A stretch of DNA of 64,000 bases from Mycobacterium sp. (GCF_002863225.1 NZ_PKEK01000048.1:1-64000), one strand, 5' to 3'; numbered from the stretch's first letter, positions 6,839 through 17,207 are shown. The notes: a model not told the origin generated them from the letters alone. Made by a program: numbers and translations.

Positions 6839-7687
6839 GTGGCAGGTCGACCAGTGCACACGTTCGAAGTGGTGCGCACCGAACAGCTCACGTCTCACAT
6901 GGTCCGGGTTGTACTGGGCGGCAACGGTTTCGACACGTTCACGCCCAGCGAATTCACCGACTCCTACGTCAAGCTGATTTTCGTGGCCGACGATGTGGAC
7001 GTGGCCGCGTTGCCGCACCCCCTCACGCTGGACTCCTTCAACGCCCTGCCGGAAGCCAGGAAGCCGGTGGTGCGGACCATCACGGTTCGGCGCGCGGACC
7101 CGGTCGCCCGGGAGATCGCCGTCGACATCGCAGTTCACGGCGATCACGGCGCCGCCGGACCGTGGGCCGCGACGGCACAGCCCGGCCAGCCGATGTACGT
7201 GATGGGCCCGAGCGGGGCATACACCCCCGACCCGTCCGCCGATTGGCATCTGCTGGCGGGTGACGAGACCGCGCTGCCCGCCATCAGCGTCGCGTTGGAA
7301 GCTCTGCCCGCCAACGCAATTGGCAAGGTGTTCATCGAGATCGCCGAGCCCGAGGACGAGGTTCCGCTGACCGCGCCCGAGGGTGTCCAGATCAACTGGC
7401 TCTACCGAGGCGGCCGGGCCGACCTGGTCGGAGCGGACCGGGCCGGTGACAACGCACCCCTGGTGGAAGCCGTCAAGACCGCATTCTGGCTGCCCGGCCA
7501 GGTCCATGCCTTCGTCCACGGCGAGGCGCAGGCCGTCATGCACAATCTCCGGCCCTACATCCGCAAAGAGCGTGGTGTCGAGTCGAAGTGGGCGTCGATT
7601 TCGGGTTACTGGCGGCGCGGTCGCACCGAAGAGACCTTCCGACAGTGGAAGAAGGAACTCGCCGCGGCCGAGGCCGGAGCCCAGTAG
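6839..7687 (+). CDS. viuB: Siderophore-interacting FAD-binding protein
   Basis: A 282-residue protein of the ViuB/YqjH family, FAD-dependent ferric-siderophore reductases that release iron in the cytoplasm. It has the N-terminal FAD-binding barrel (to about 125; RTITVRR and GPWAATAQPGQ segments) and the NAD(P)H-type C-terminal domain (LLAGDETALPAIS, then a WLPGQVHAFVHGEA stretch). GTG 6839 is preferred to the GTG at 6812 because AGAGGA lies 7 nt upstream and the length then matches Rv2895c. It follows dprA as in Mtb. No iron box is seen. Confidence 0.88.
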   Translation: MAGRPVHTFEVVRTEQLTSHMVRVVLGGNGFDTFTPSEFTDSYVKLIFVADDVDVAALPHPLTLDSFNALPEARKPVVRTITVRRADPVAREIAVDIAVHGDHGAAGPWAATAQPGQPMYVMGPSGAYTPDPSADWHLLAGDETALPAISVALEALPANAIGKVFIEIAEPEDEVPLTAPEGVQINWLYRGGRADLVGADRAGDNAPLVEAVKTAFWLPGQVHAFVHGEAQAVMHNLRPYIRKERGVESKWASISGYWRRGRTEETFRQWKKELAAAEAGAQ

Positions 7688-7730
7688 GTAGGGCCTGTCC
7701 GCCCGAACCGTCGGCTGGCATGCTCGTCGC

Positions 7731-8891
7731 ATGGCATTCGGCGACTATCAGAACGAGATTTACCTGCAGGGCCTCGGCGGGGTGGTACCCAAACTGCCGA
7801 TGGTCTTCGCGGAGCTGGAAGCCAAGGCAGAGAGGGCGTTGCCGCCGTCGATCTGGTCGTACGTCGCGGGCGGGGCCGGTGACGAGCGCACCCAGCGGGC
7901 CAACGCCGAGGCGTTTCAGGGCTGGGGCCTGATCCCGCGGATGTTCGTCGGCGCCGCCCAGCGGGATCTGAGCGTCGACCTGTTCGGTCTGACCTTGCCG
8001 AGCCCGCTTTTCATGGCGCCGATCGGCGTGATCGCGCTGTGCGCCCAGGACGGCCACGGCGATCTGGCCACCGCCCGCGCCGCCGCCCGAACCGGGGTGC
8101 CGATGGTGATGTCGACACTCACCGAGGATCCACTCGAAGACGTCGCCGCTGAATTCGGTGAGACGCCCGGGTTCTTCCAGCTCTACACCCCGACCGATCG
8201 CGACCTGGCCGCCAGTTTGGTGCACCGCGCCGAAGCGGCCGGTTTCAAGGGCATCGTCGTCACCCTGGACACCTGGGTCACGGGTTGGCGCCCGCGCGAT
8301 CTGAGCACGTCGAACTTTCCCCAGCTGCGCGGCAAGTGTCTGAGCAACTACACCAGCGATCCCGTCTTCCGGGCCAGCCTGGCGCAAAGCCCCGAAGAAA
8401 ACCCGCAGGGCGCGGTGCTGAAGTGGATCTCGATCTTCGGCAACCCGTTGACGTGGGACGACCTGCCGTGGCTGCGCTCGCTGACCGCGCTGCCGCTGAT
8501 CGTGAAGGGCATCTGCCACCCCGAGGACGCGCGCCGGGCCAAAGACGGCGGAGTCGACGGGATCTACTGCTCCAACCACGGGGGTCGCCAGGCCAACGGG
8601 GGACTGCCGGCGCTGGACTGCCTGCCGGGCGTGGTGGAAGCGGCCGACGGGCTGCCGGTGCTGTTCGACTCGGGAGTCCGCAGCGGCGCCGACGCGGTCA
8701 AAGCGCTCGCTCTCGGTGCGACCGCGGTCGGCGTCGGGCGACCGTACGCCTACGGCCTGGCGCTCGACGGCGTCGACGGCATCGTGCATGTCTTGCGATC
8801 GCTGCTGGCCGAGGCCGACCTCACCATGGCCGTCGACGGCTATCCGACGCTGAAAGATCTCACTCCGGACACTCTGCGGCGCGTCAGCTGA
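7731..8891 (+). CDS. L-lactate 2-monooxygenase-like FMN enzyme
   Basis: A 386-residue alpha-hydroxy-acid oxidase closely resembling mycobacterial lactate monooxygenase, which converts L-lactate and O2 to acetate, CO2 and water. Family signatures: [15 protein letters not shown] near the N-terminus, [30 protein letters not shown], the active-site [11 protein letters not shown] and the FMN-phosphate region ([17 protein letters not shown]). A loop after the NYTSDPVF segment is shorter than in the M. smegmatis enzyme as I recall it, so an alternative 2-hydroxy-acid substrate is possible. In Mtb this slot between viuB and xerC holds other genes. xerC begins 2 bp after its stop. Confidence 0.85.
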   Translation: MAFGDYQNEIYLQGLGGVVPKLPMVFAELEAKAERALPPSIWSYVAGGAGDERTQRANAEAFQGWGLIPRMFVGAAQRDLSVDLFGLTLPSPLFMAPIGVIALCAQDGHGDLATARAAARTGVPMVMSTLTEDPLEDVAAEFGETPGFFQLYTPTDRDLAASLVHRAEAAGFKGIVVTLDTWVTGWRPRDLSTSNFPQLRGKCLSNYTSDPVFRASLAQSPEENPQGAVLKWISIFGNPLTWDDLPWLRSLTALPLIVKGICHPEDARRAKDGGVDGIYCSNHGGRQANGGLPALDCLPGVVEAADGLPVLFDSGVRSGADAVKALALGATAVGVGRPYAYGLALDGVDGIVHVLRSLLAEADLTMAVDGYPTLKDLTPDTLRRVS

Positions 8892-8893
8892 GC

Positions 8894-9826
8894 GTGGCGG
8901 CCAGTCTTTGCGACCGTGAGGTGGTGGAGGCGATCCTCGACGAATTCGACAGCTACCTGGACCTGCAGTGCCTTCGTTCGGCGCACACCCGGCGCGCATA
9001 CCTGGGTGACCTGCGGTCCTTGTTCGCGTTCCTCGCCGAGCGCGCTCCGGACGCCGGTCTGCAGGCGTTGAGTCTGCCGATTCTGCGGTCGTGGCTGGCC
9101 GCCGGGGCGGGAGCCGGGGCCGCGCGCACCACGCTGGCGCGCCGCACCTCTGCGGTCAAGACGTTCACCGCGTGGGCGGTGCGACGAGGCTTGCTGGCCG
9201 GTGATCCCGCAACCAGGCTGCAGGTGCCCAAAGCGCGCCGGGCGCTGCCCTCGGTGCTGCGGCAGGACCAGGCGATGGCCGCCATGGCAGCGGCCAAATC
9301 CGGTTCACAGCAAGGCGATCCGCTGGCCCTGCGCGACCGGCTGATCGTCGAGTTGTTGTATGCCACCGGTATTCGCGTCAGTGAGCTGTGCGGGCTGGAC
9401 GTCGACGACATCGACACCGGTCACCGGATACTGCGGGTGCTCGGCAAGGGCAACAAGCAGCGCAGCGTGCCGTTCGGCGAGCCCGCCGCCGAGGCGCTGC
9501 GGGCGTGGCTGGCCGACGGCCGCCCGGCGCTGGCCAACGCGGACTCCGGGCCGGCGCTGCTGCTCGGCGCGCGGGGTAGACGGCTCGACGTCCGGCAGGC
9601 CCGGACCGTGGTGCACCAGACCGTCGGCGCCGTCGACGGCGCGCCCGACATGGGCCCGCACGGCCTGCGGCACACCGCGGCGACCCATCTCCTCGAAGGC
9701 GGCGCCGACCTGCGCATCGTGCAGGAACTCCTGGGCCATTCGAGCCTGGCCACGACACAGCTCTACACCCATGTCACCGTGGCCCGGCTGCGGGCGGTGC
9801 ACGACCAGGCCCATCCCCGGGCCTGA
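8894..9826 (+). CDS. xerC: Chromosome dimer resolution recombinase XerC
   Basis: A 310-residue tyrosine recombinase acting with XerD at dif and the septum. Core-binding domain about residues 11-105; catalytic residues R161 (TGIRVSE), K185 (LGKGNKQR), H256 and R259 ([10 protein letters not shown]), H282 (GHSSLATTQ) and Y291. GTG 8894 follows the previous stop by 2 bp; a GTG at 8921 would give a length nearer the Mtb protein (298 residues). Its 3' end overlaps the convergent M23 gene by 53 bp. Confidence 0.93.
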   Translation: MAASLCDREVVEAILDEFDSYLDLQCLRSAHTRRAYLGDLRSLFAFLAERAPDAGLQALSLPILRSWLAAGAGAGAARTTLARRTSAVKTFTAWAVRRGLLAGDPATRLQVPKARRALPSVLRQDQAMAAMAAAKSGSQQGDPLALRDRLIVELLYATGIRVSELCGLDVDDIDTGHRILRVLGKGNKQRSVPFGEPAAEALRAWLADGRPALANADSGPALLLGARGRRLDVRQARTVVHQTVGAVDGAPDMGPHGLRHTAATHLLEGGADLRIVQELLGHSSLATTQLYTHVTVARLRAVHDQAHPRA

Positions 9827-10394
9827 GGCGGGTCACGACAGCTGGAGTTGTCGCTGAGAGGTGGGCACAAGGCCCACCGGCCTGGTCATGATTCGAGCGT
9901 GCCTGACGATGCAGTGGTTTGAGCCGCACCGGAGTCGACGCCAACAGCCCCAGCGGATCGACGTAGTCGGCGCGCGAGGCCGGGCCCCACATCGCGCCCC
10001 AGTGCAGGCAGGCCGCCGCCGGGCAGCCCGCGTGCCCGCTGAGCAGTTCACCGACCGCCGTCCCTGCGGTCACGCGTTGCCCGACTCGAACGGCGGCCCG
10101 GACCGGCTCGTAGCTGGTGTGCAGGCCGCCCGGATGAGCCAGCGAGACCAGCTGACGGCCGGCCAGTGTTCCGGCGTACACCACCGTCGCGTCGCCGGCC
10201 GCGTACACCGGCTGACCTGCGGCACCCGCCAGGTCCACGCCGCGATGGCCGCGGGTCCAGTTCGGTGACGGGGCGTCGAAGGCCCGCACCACCCGCGGCG
10301 CCGGCCGCAGCGGCCACTGCAGCCGGACCGTGTCGGCGCCGGCTGAGGGGGTGTAGAGCAGCAGCAGGGCCGAGATGGTCGCCGTCCATCGCAC
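9774..10394 (-). CDS. Secreted M23 (LytM-type) peptidase-like protein
   Basis: A 206-residue exported protein with signal peptide (residues 1-20, cut near AGA) and one M23 domain (about 30-155): HRGVDLAG carries the zinc-binding His and Asp, and the last motif is CLHWG with a single His where classical enzymes have HxH. It corresponds to Rv2891, presumably acting on peptidoglycan or serving as a non-catalytic LytM factor. After the normal domain end (RLKPL) the frame continues for about 47 residues antisense to xerC with odd composition, so the natural stop may have been lost. Confidence 0.75.
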   Translation of the reverse strand: MRWTATISALLLLYTPSAGADTVRLQWPLRPAPRVVRAFDAPSPNWTRGHRGVDLAGAAGQPVYAAGDATVVYAGTLAGRQLVSLAHPGGLHTSYEPVRAAVRVGQRVTAGTAVGELLSGHAGCPAAACLHWGAMWGPASRADYVDPLGLLASTPVRLKPLHRQARSNHDQAGGPCAHLSATTPAVVTRLRPGDGPGRAPPAAGPR

Positions 10395-10658
10395 CCGCTC
10401 AGTTCACCGCGCCCGCCACACGGCGGCCAGCCAGCGCTGTGGACAAAGCACCTGGCCCGAGCGTGTAAACTTCTGTCCGCAGCCCGTACCACGAGCTGAC
10501 TTCGCGCGTCTGCATCGCGTCTCCCGTTTCACTAGGAGCTCGCACCGCGTGCCGAGCGGTCCCGCCGCTGCAGTACTGGCGGGTTCGGCATCGCAGCAGT
10601 CGCCAGGGCCCGGCGTCACCCGTCGTCAGGCATGAACCGACAAAAGGACATGGCCATC
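10395..10658 (+). promoter_or_regulatory. rpsB 5' leader region
   Basis: A gap of 264 bp. A -10-like TAAACT at 10466-10471 would start transcription near 10478, giving a leader of about 180 nt before rpsB. It contains GC-rich inverted segments. Ribosomal protein S2 leaders often carry an autoregulatory RNA structure; whether this one does is an inference. Confidence 0.4.
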
Positions 10659-11498
10659 ATGGCTGTCGTAACCATGAAGCAGCTGCTTGACAGCGGCACC
10701 CACTTCGGGCATCAGACCCGTCGCTGGAACCCCAAGATGAAGCGGTTCATCTTCACCGACCGCAACGGCATCTACATCATCGACCTGCAGCAGACGCTGA
10801 CCTTCATCGACCAGGCGTACGAGTTCGTCAAAGAGACTGTCGCCCACGGTGGTTCGATCTTGTTCGTCGGCACCAAGAAGCAGGCGCAGGAATCCATCGC
10901 CGCCGAGGCGACCCGGGTGGGCATGCCCTACGTCAACCAGCGCTGGCTGGGCGGCATGCTGACCAACTTCCAGACCGTCCACAAGCGTCTGCAGCGCCTC
11001 AAGGAGCTCGAGGCGATGGAGCAGACCGGTGGCTTCGAGGGCCGCACCAAGAAGGAAATCTTGATGCTGACCCGGGAGAAGAACAAACTGGACCGCAGCC
11101 TGGGCGGTATCCGCGACATGGCCAAGGTTCCGTCCGCTGTCTGGGTCGTCGACACCAACAAGGAGCACCTCGCGGTCGCAGAGGCTCGCAAGCTGAACAT
11201 CCCGATCATCGCGATCCTGGACACCAACTGCGACCCGGACTTGGTCGACTACCCGATCCCGGGCAACGACGACGCGATCCGCTCCGCAGCGCTGCTGACC
11301 AAGGTGATCGCCTCCGCGGTGGCCGAAGGCCTGCAGGCGCGGGCCGGTGTGGGCCGCGCCGACGGCAAGCCCGAAGCCGAAGGTGCCGAGCCGCTGGCCG
11401 AGTGGGAGCAGGAGCTGCTCGCGTCGGCGACCGCAACCGCCGCGCCGGCCGAACAGGCCGCCGCGGTCGCATCTGAATCAACCACCGAATCTTCGTAG
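10659..11498 (+). CDS. rpsB: 30S ribosomal protein S2
   Basis: A 279-residue protein starting [19 protein letters not shown], the usual S2 N-terminus. ATG 10659 is chosen over the in-frame ATGs at 10650 and 10632 because AAAAGGA is 10 nt upstream and family members start here. S2 signatures include [12 protein letters not shown], the [11 protein letters not shown] segment and DTNCDPD. The C-terminus has the acidic/Ala-rich tail typical of actinobacteria. It forms an operon with tsf (13-bp gap), probably controlled by the leader upstream. Confidence 0.97.
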   Translation: MAVVTMKQLLDSGTHFGHQTRRWNPKMKRFIFTDRNGIYIIDLQQTLTFIDQAYEFVKETVAHGGSILFVGTKKQAQESIAAEATRVGMPYVNQRWLGGMLTNFQTVHKRLQRLKELEAMEQTGGFEGRTKKEILMLTREKNKLDRSLGGIRDMAKVPSAVWVVDTNKEHLAVAEARKLNIPIIAILDTNCDPDLVDYPIPGNDDAIRSAALLTKVIASAVAEGLQARAGVGRADGKPEAEGAEPLAEWEQELLASATATAAPAEQAAAVASESTTESS

Positions 11499-11511
11499 GA
11501 AAGGCTGAGCA

Positions 11512-12327
11512 GTGGCCAACTTCACCGCTGCCGACGTCAAGCGTCTTCGTGAGCTGACCGGCGCCGGCATGCTCGACTGTAAAAATGCACTCGCCGAAAG
11601 CGACGGCGACTTCGACAAGGCTGTCGAGGCGTTGCGGATCAAGGGCGCCAAGGACGTCGGCAAGCGTGCCGAGCGCGCCACCGCCGAGGGTCTGGTGGCG
11701 GCCAAGGACGGCGCGCTGATCGAGCTCAACAGCGAGACCGACTTCGTCGCCAAGAACGCGGAGTTCCAGAAGGTCGCCGACGAGGTGGTCACCGCGGCGG
11801 CCGCCGCCAAGGCGACCGACGTCGACGCCCTCAAGGCCGCCAAGATCGGTGACAAGACCGTCGAACAGGTCATCGCCGAGCTGTCCGCGAAGATCGGCGA
11901 AAAGCTCGAGCTGCGCCGGGCCGCCTACTTCGACGGGACTGTGGAGACCTACCTGCACAAGCGTGCCGCCGACCTGCCCCCGGGCGTCGGTGTGCTGGTC
12001 GAGTACACCGGTGGTAACGCTGAGGCCGCACACGCTGCTGCCTTGCAGATCGCCGCGCTCAAGGCGCGCTACCTGTCCCGCGACGACGTGCCCGAAGACA
12101 TCGTGGCCAGCGAGCGACGCATCGCCGAGGAGACCGCGAAGGAAGAGGGCAAGCCGGAGCAGGCTCTGCCCAAGATCGTCGAGGGCCGGCTGAACGGCTT
12201 CTTCAAGGACGCCGTCCTGCTGGAGCAGCCGTCGGTGTCCGACAACAAGAAGTCCGTCAAGGCGCTGCTCGACGAAGCGGGTGTCACTGTCACGCGGTTC
12301 GTCCGCTTCGAGGTCGGCCAGCAGTAG
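11512..12327 (+). CDS. tsf: Elongation factor Ts
   Basis: A 271-residue guanine-nucleotide exchange factor for EF-Tu. UBA-like N-terminus (about 4-38: [18 protein letters not shown]), the core contacting EF-Tu (SETDFVAKN at about 77-85) and two dimer-like subdomains. GTG start with AAGGCTGAG just upstream. Second gene of rpsB-tsf; the amiC promoter appears to overlap its stop codon. Confidence 0.97.
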   Translation: MANFTAADVKRLRELTGAGMLDCKNALAESDGDFDKAVEALRIKGAKDVGKRAERATAEGLVAAKDGALIELNSETDFVAKNAEFQKVADEVVTAAAAAKATDVDALKAAKIGDKTVEQVIAELSAKIGEKLELRRAAYFDGTVETYLHKRAADLPPGVGVLVEYTGGNAEAAHAAALQIAALKARYLSRDDVPEDIVASERRIAEETAKEEGKPEQALPKIVEGRLNGFFKDAVLLEQPSVSDNKKSVKALLDEAGVTVTRFVRFEVGQQ

Positions 12328-12330
12328 CAT
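12325..12330 (+). promoter_or_regulatory. Putative -10 of amiC, leaderless
   Basis: TAGCAT overlaps the tsf stop codon and lies 7 nt before the amiC ATG, the spacing expected if transcription starts at the start codon. Confidence 0.4.
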
Positions 12331-12337
12331 CAGCCGA

Positions 12338-13750
12338 ATGCGACACGTGCACGCATTCGGTGACGACGCGCTCGGCCACCTCGACGCAGTGGGGGTGGCC
12401 GAGGCCGTCAGCTCCGGCCGGGTCGGTCGCGCGGAGGTGGTCGAGGCGGCCATCGCCCGGACCGAGTCGGTCAACGCCACACTGAATGGCTTGGCGTTCA
12501 ACGCCTTCGACCGTGCCCGGACTCAGGCGCGAGCATCGCCGGCATCGGGTTCGTTCAGCGGCGTGCCGACGTTCCTCAAGGACAACGTCGATGTGGGCGG
12601 GCTGCCGACGATGCGCGGCACCGACGCCTGGCCGCCGCAACCTGCCGGCGCCGACAGCGAGTTCACCGCGATGTACCTGGCTACCGGGATGACGCCGCTG
12701 GGTAAGACCCGGATGTCGGAATACGGCTTCAGCGCCTCAGCCGAACACCCGAGGCTGGGACCGGTGCGCAATCCCTGGCACACCGACCACACCGCCGGTG
12801 CGTCGTCGTCGGGCTCCGGTGCGTTCGTGGCAGCGGGCGCGGTGCCGTTAGCGCATGCCAACGACGGCGGTGGGTCGATTCGAATTCCCGCGTCGTGCAA
12901 CGGACTTGTGGGGCTCAAGCCCTCTCGCGGTCGACTCCCGTTGGACAAAGAGGTTCGGCAGATGCCGATCCGCATCGTTGCCAACGGCGTGCTGAGCCGA
13001 TCGGTGCGTGACACCGCGGCGTTCTATGCGGAAGCCGAGCGCATCTGGCCGACCGCCAAGCTTGCACCGATCGGCCACGTCCAGCACCCGGGCACCAAGC
13101 GGCTGCGGATCGCCGCGATCACCCATTCGCTGCTGCGGGAATCCAGCCCCGAGGTACGGGAGCTGACGCTCAAAACGGCGAGCCTGCTCGAAGAGCTCGG
13201 CCACCGGGTCGACCACCTCGAAAAGCCGCCAGTGCCAAACAGTTTCGTGCCCGACTTCGTGTTGTACTGGGGGCTGCTGGCGTTTGGTCAGATCCAGCAG
13301 AACAAACGGGCCTACCCGGGATTCGACGTGACCCGGCTGGACAACCTTTCTCGCGGCCTGGACCGGCATGCCCGACGCAACCTGCACAAGGTTCCGCTCG
13401 CGCTGGCGCGACTGTCCCGCACGCGCCGGTATACGAACCGCCTGGCTCGCACCTACGACGTGGTGTTGACACCGACGTTGGCCGACGAGACGCCGCAGAT
13501 CGGTTATCTCGACCCGATGGCCGACTACGAGCAGATCATCGACCGGCTACAGGGCTGGGTTGCGTTCACGCCGCTGCAGAACGTGACGGGGGAGCCGGCC
13601 ATCTCGCTGCCGCTGGCGATGTCCGCCAACGGACTGCCGGTCGGAATGATGTTCTCCGCCCCGCTCGGTCATGAAGCCCGGTTGTTGGAACTGGCCTACG
13701 AACTCGAGAGCGCCCGGCCGTGGGCGCGGATCGACCAGCAGCAGACCTAG
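12338..13750 (+). CDS. amiC: Amidase signature family hydrolase
   Basis: A 470-residue amidase (Rv2888c-like) hydrolysing a C-N amide bond in the cytoplasm; substrate unknown. The Ser-cisSer-Lys triad is visible: Lys in FLKDNVD (about residue 87), the Ser pair in the GASSSGSGAF stretch, and the GGSIRIPASCNGLVGLKPS block around the nucleophile. ATG 12338 is 11 bp after the tsf stop without a ribosome-binding site, which fits a leaderless transcript from the TAGCAT at 12325. Its stop overlaps that of the convergent marR gene by 4 bp. GatA is unlikely because there are no GatB/GatC neighbours. Confidence 0.88.
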   Translation: MRHVHAFGDDALGHLDAVGVAEAVSSGRVGRAEVVEAAIARTESVNATLNGLAFNAFDRARTQARASPASGSFSGVPTFLKDNVDVGGLPTMRGTDAWPPQPAGADSEFTAMYLATGMTPLGKTRMSEYGFSASAEHPRLGPVRNPWHTDHTAGASSSGSGAFVAAGAVPLAHANDGGGSIRIPASCNGLVGLKPSRGRLPLDKEVRQMPIRIVANGVLSRSVRDTAAFYAEAERIWPTAKLAPIGHVQHPGTKRLRIAAITHSLLRESSPEVRELTLKTASLLEELGHRVDHLEKPPVPNSFVPDFVLYWGLLAFGQIQQNKRAYPGFDVTRLDNLSRGLDRHARRNLHKVPLALARLSRTRRYTNRLARTYDVVLTPTLADETPQIGYLDPMADYEQIIDRLQGWVAFTPLQNVTGEPAISLPLAMSANGLPVGMMFSAPLGHEARLLELAYELESARPWARIDQQQT

Positions 13751-14164
13751 TCGGGCCCCAGGGCCGCCAGCATTCGTTTGAATTCGCGTTGCTGCGTTGG
13801 CGACAACTTCGCCAGCACGCGGGCGTCGGCCTCGCCGACCGCGGCCTCGGCACGCTTCAACAGCGCACGACCGTCGGCGGTGAGCGAAGCGGGCAGCGCA
13901 CGCCCCGAGGCCACCGACGCGGGACGCGCCACGAAGTGCGCGTTCTCCAGCCGATGCAGCACCGTGTTCATTGCCTGCGGTGAGACGTTGCCCAGCCGGG
14001 CCAGCTCCGCGCTGGACAACCCAGGACTCATGGAAAGCATTCGCATGCAGACGAATTCGGGAAGCGTCAGACTCAGCGGACTCAACGCGGCCGACACTTC
14101 CGGCCGCAGCGTGGCCGTGACCTGAAACAGCAGATATCCCAGCGGTGCGTCCTCGGTTGCGCCC

Positions 14165-14166
<2 letters not shown>
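13747..14166 (-). CDS. MarR-family repressor (Rv2887-like)
   Basis: A 139-residue winged-helix regulator: dimerisation helices at both ends, a recognition region around LSSAELARLGNVSPQAMNTV (about 55-74) and a wing with GRALPASLTADGRALL. Order (next to amiC) and sequence match Rv2887 of Mtb. There Rv2887 represses the methyltransferase gene Rv0560c, and loss of Rv2887 gives resistance to a pyrido-benzimidazole through drug methylation. Here an Rv0560c-like gene is the divergent neighbour, with palindromes between, so autoregulation and control of the neighbour are likely. Confidence 0.88.
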
Positions 14167-14901
<735 letters not shown>

Positions 14902-14943
14902 GGCACGACTCTCCGAAAGTCGTTACCTCCCAACGAGTTGGCC

Positions 14944-14979
14944 AAACCCCTCGATGTGCTTGTGCACATCGAGGGGTTT
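14944..14979 (+). terminator. Strong hairpin terminator after the methyltransferase
   Basis: A perfect 16-bp stem (AAACCCCTCGATGTGC at 14944-14959 with 14964-14979) and a TTGT loop. The right arm ends GGGGTTT without a longer T run. Confidence 0.8.
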
Positions 14980-15130
14980 GTCATAGACCTGGGCAATTTT
15001 CGGTGGAATTGGGACCCGCGGTGGGTACCCCGAACCAGACCCGATGACTCAGGTAGTCCCGTAGTCGGCCGGGGCACCCACACTGACCGGCGCGACACCG
15101 AAGACAGCCACCAATTACGAGAGGTGAGCA

Positions 15131-15544
15131 ATGCCGAAGACCACAAAAGACGGCAAACCCAAGAAGAACGAGCTCCCGAGCACCCTGGAGCGTTCGAACG
15201 CCAAGGCGCAGCGCACCTTTGCCAAGGCGCACGACGCCGCCGCCGACGAATACGGCAGCGAGGAGCGGGCCCACCGGGTTGCCTACGCGGCGCTCAAGCG
15301 CAGCTTCGAAAAGGTCGGTGACCGTTGGCTGGCCAAGAAAGAGAGCGGGCCCTCGGACGCCCGCGCCGAGCGGGGAGGGTTGAACAACCCCATCCCGTCT
15401 GAGGAAGGTGTTGACGCCAACGCCAGCAAGAAGCATCTGCTCGACATCGCGCGCAAACTCGACATCGCCGGACGCTCGACGATGGATAAGGCGCAATTGG
15501 TCGACGCCATCAAGAAATACAACCGCAAGGTGCGGGGCCGCTGA
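15131..15544 (+). CDS. ChaB-like protein with Rho N-terminal-type domain
   Basis: A 137-residue basic protein. Residues about 14-68 form a ChaB-like domain (LPSTLERSNAKAQRTFAKAH, RAHRVAYAALKRSFEKVGD), named for a putative cation-transport regulator in E. coli. Residues about 98-132 form a short helical domain of the Rho_N/SAP type (KKHLLDIARKLDIAGRSTMD, LVDAIKKYNRK), which often binds nucleic acid. The ATG follows GAGAGGTGAG. Such two-domain proteins occur in stress-related accessory loci of actinobacteria; the role is unproven. It converges on a CsbD-like gene across a shared terminator. Confidence 0.75.
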   Translation: MPKTTKDGKPKKNELPSTLERSNAKAQRTFAKAHDAAADEYGSEERAHRVAYAALKRSFEKVGDRWLAKKESGPSDARAERGGLNNPIPSEEGVDANASKKHLLDIARKLDIAGRSTMDKAQLVDAIKKYNRKVRGR

Positions 15545-15689
15545 GCCTACCGATGCAAGTAGGTGTCGCGACCCGTTAGCTCACCGCCGCATCAGATGCC
15601 GGTCGGCGATTCGGCGGGCGCAGAAACATTGTGGTCCAGGGTCTTCCGTTCACGACACCGTTCGGGTGGTAGAACCTCCTGACACGCAA

Positions 15690-15720
15690 CAAGGCCCGGT
15701 CCGTGGTGGACCGGGCCTTG
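15690..15720. terminator. Hairpin between convergent ChaB-like and CsbD-like genes
   Basis: A perfect 13-bp stem (CAAGGCCCGGTCC at 15690-15702 with 15708-15720) and a 5-nt loop, 12 bp from the CsbD-like stop. It can serve both strands. Confidence 0.75.
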
Positions 15721-15732
15721 CCTGCGTCGTAC

Positions 15733-15975
15733 TTAGTCTTGGTGAGCCTGCTGCTTTTTCTCAGCGGCCTCTTCAGCACCGCGAGCCGCCTCAGCCTCGG
15801 CTTCCTTCTTGGCCACGTCGCGCTGAGCAGAAGCCTTGTCCTGCTGGGCCTGACCTTCTTCTTTCAGGTCATCGTGGCCGATCACGCTGCCGACGGCCTC
15901 TTTGGCGAGACCCTTGGCGCCTTCGACTACACCCTTGATGCCTTCTTCAGGCCCGCTCTTGTTGTCGTCCGACAT
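15733..15975 (-). CDS. CsbD-like small stress protein (microaggregate-binding protein type)
   Basis: An 80-residue, highly charged, almost entirely helical protein. The N-terminal half (GPEEGIKGVVEGAKGLAKEA, then GHDDLKEEG) is the CsbD motif; the C-terminal half is a Lys/Glu/Ala-rich coiled-coil tail ending KKQQAHQD. Mycobacterial homologues are annotated as microaggregate-binding protein 1, and CsbD proteins in other bacteria belong to general stress regulons. ATG 15975 is chosen because AGGAGG is 7 nt upstream. It is convergent with the ChaB-like gene, suggesting a small stress module. Confidence 0.8.
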   Translation of the reverse strand: MSDDNKSGPEEGIKGVVEGAKGLAKEAVGSVIGHDDLKEEGQAQQDKASAQRDVAKKEAEAEAARGAEEAAEKKQQAHQD

Positions 15976-16337
15976 GAAGTCCTCCTGTTGGCTTGCGCCT
16001 GATCGTCGCCGGCCCGGGGCTGGACCGATCTCGGCGTGGCGGGAGCGTGTAACGCATCCCCCTCGCGCCTCAGCACAGGCTGTTCCCCTGGTGCCAGAGC
16101 GCCAAACGTTGTCGACCGTCGCGTCGTCCGGTGTCGGAGCCGACGGGTTGCGAAGCCCTGGTAGAAGCACCGGTGGCGCGAGTGTGATGCCGGACACCGC
16201 AAATTCGGACCGGCACGGTCAAAAGCCGTCGACTCTCGGGACGCGCCGCCGGGCGATGAGGCAGGATGGACCCGGCTGTTTCGGGGACAGCCGTCGCGAG
16301 GGCAGCTGGAGAGCGTTCTCGGTGTGCGAGGAGTCAG
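15976..16337. other. 362-bp divergent gap between csbD-like gene and pyrH
   Basis: Contains the promoters of both genes, which I cannot place with confidence. Open frames on the plus strand here have no start signal or domain. GCGAGGAG at 16326-16333 is the pyrH ribosome-binding site. Confidence 0.5.
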
Positions 16338-17084
16338 ATGACGGAGCAGGGTAGCAACGGCGCCGGGTCGTCCAACCGGCCTCATTACACCCGCGTGTTG
16401 CTCAAACTCGGTGGCGAGATGTTCGGCGGTGGTCAGGTCGGCTTGGACCCTGATGTGGTGGCGCAGGTCGCCCGCCAAATCGCCGAGGTGGTCCGCACCG
16501 GTGTGCAAGTCGCGGTGGTGATCGGCGGCGGCAACTTCTTCCGAGGCGCACAGTTGCAGCAGCGCGGAATGGAGCGCACCCGCTCGGACTACATGGGAAT
16601 GCTCGGCACCGTGATGAACAGCCTTGCGCTGCAAGACTTTCTGGAGAAGGAAGGCATCGCCACCCGGGTCCAGACGGCGATCACCATGGGCCAGGTTGCC
16701 GAGCCCTACCTGCCGCTGCGTGCCGTGCGACACCTGGAAAAGGGACGGGTGGTCATCTTCGGCGCCGGCATGGGCTTGCCGTACTTCTCCACCGACACCA
16801 CCGCCGCGCAGCGGGCGCTGGAGATCGGCGCCGATGTGGTGCTGATGGCCAAGGCGGTCGACGGGGTGTTCACCGAGGACCCGCGGATCAACCCCGCGGC
16901 CGAACTGTTCTCTGCGATCTCGCACCGCGAGGTCATCGAGCGCGGGCTGCAGGTGGCCGATGCCACCGCGTTCAGTTTGTGCATGGACAATCGCATGCCG
17001 ATCCTGGTTTTCAACTTGTTGACCGATGGCAATATCGCTCGGGCCGTTGCGGGTGAGAAGATCGGAACGCTCGTAACTACTTAG
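16338..17084 (+). CDS. pyrH: Uridylate kinase
   Basis: A 248-residue UMP kinase (UMP + ATP to UDP + ADP), an amino-acid-kinase fold enzyme essential for pyrimidine nucleotides. Signatures: [11 protein letters not shown] (phosphate binding), [26 protein letters not shown], and [21 protein letters not shown] near the UMP site. The first 17 or so residues are a species-specific tail. ATG 16338 follows GCGAGGAG. First gene of pyrH-frr-cdsA-rlmN; an unusual repeat separates it from frr. Confidence 0.96.
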   Translation: MTEQGSNGAGSSNRPHYTRVLLKLGGEMFGGGQVGLDPDVVAQVARQIAEVVRTGVQVAVVIGGGNFFRGAQLQQRGMERTRSDYMGMLGTVMNSLALQDFLEKEGIATRVQTAITMGQVAEPYLPLRAVRHLEKGRVVIFGAGMGLPYFSTDTTAAQRALEIGADVVLMAKAVDGVFTEDPRINPAAELFSAISHREVIERGLQVADATAFSLCMDNRMPILVFNLLTDGNIARAVAGEKIGTLVTT

Positions 17085-17094
17085 AAGGGAAGAG

Positions 17095-17207
17095 CGGCCG
17101 AAAATGTCCGCCGACGACGACGCAGAACTCTGCGATCAGGAGGGTCGGCGGAAATGCCCGCCGACGACGATGCAGAGCACGGCGATGAGAAGGAGCGGCG
17201 GAAATTG
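17095..17207 (+). repeat. MIRU-like tandem repeat between pyrH and frr
   Basis: Two imperfect copies (51 and 50 bp, from 17095 and 17146) and the start of a third (17196) share CGGC(C/G)GAAA(A)TG, then CCGCCGACGACGA-GCAGA, ending in GGAG. The core GACGATGCAGAGC-(6)-ATGAGAAGGAGCGGCG matches the mycobacterial interspersed repetitive unit (MIRU) pattern found in mycobacterial operons. Each unit supplies a purine-rich site and a potential start codon. Confidence 0.65.

Noticed and set aside
6790..6839. IdeR iron box upstream of viuB
   Set aside because: No TTAGGTTAGGCTAACC-like palindrome seen; only a -10 hexamer.
7536..8999. 487-codon frame antisense to the lactate monooxygenase
   Set aside because: Shadow of a certain gene; Arg/Gln/Gly-rich without domains.
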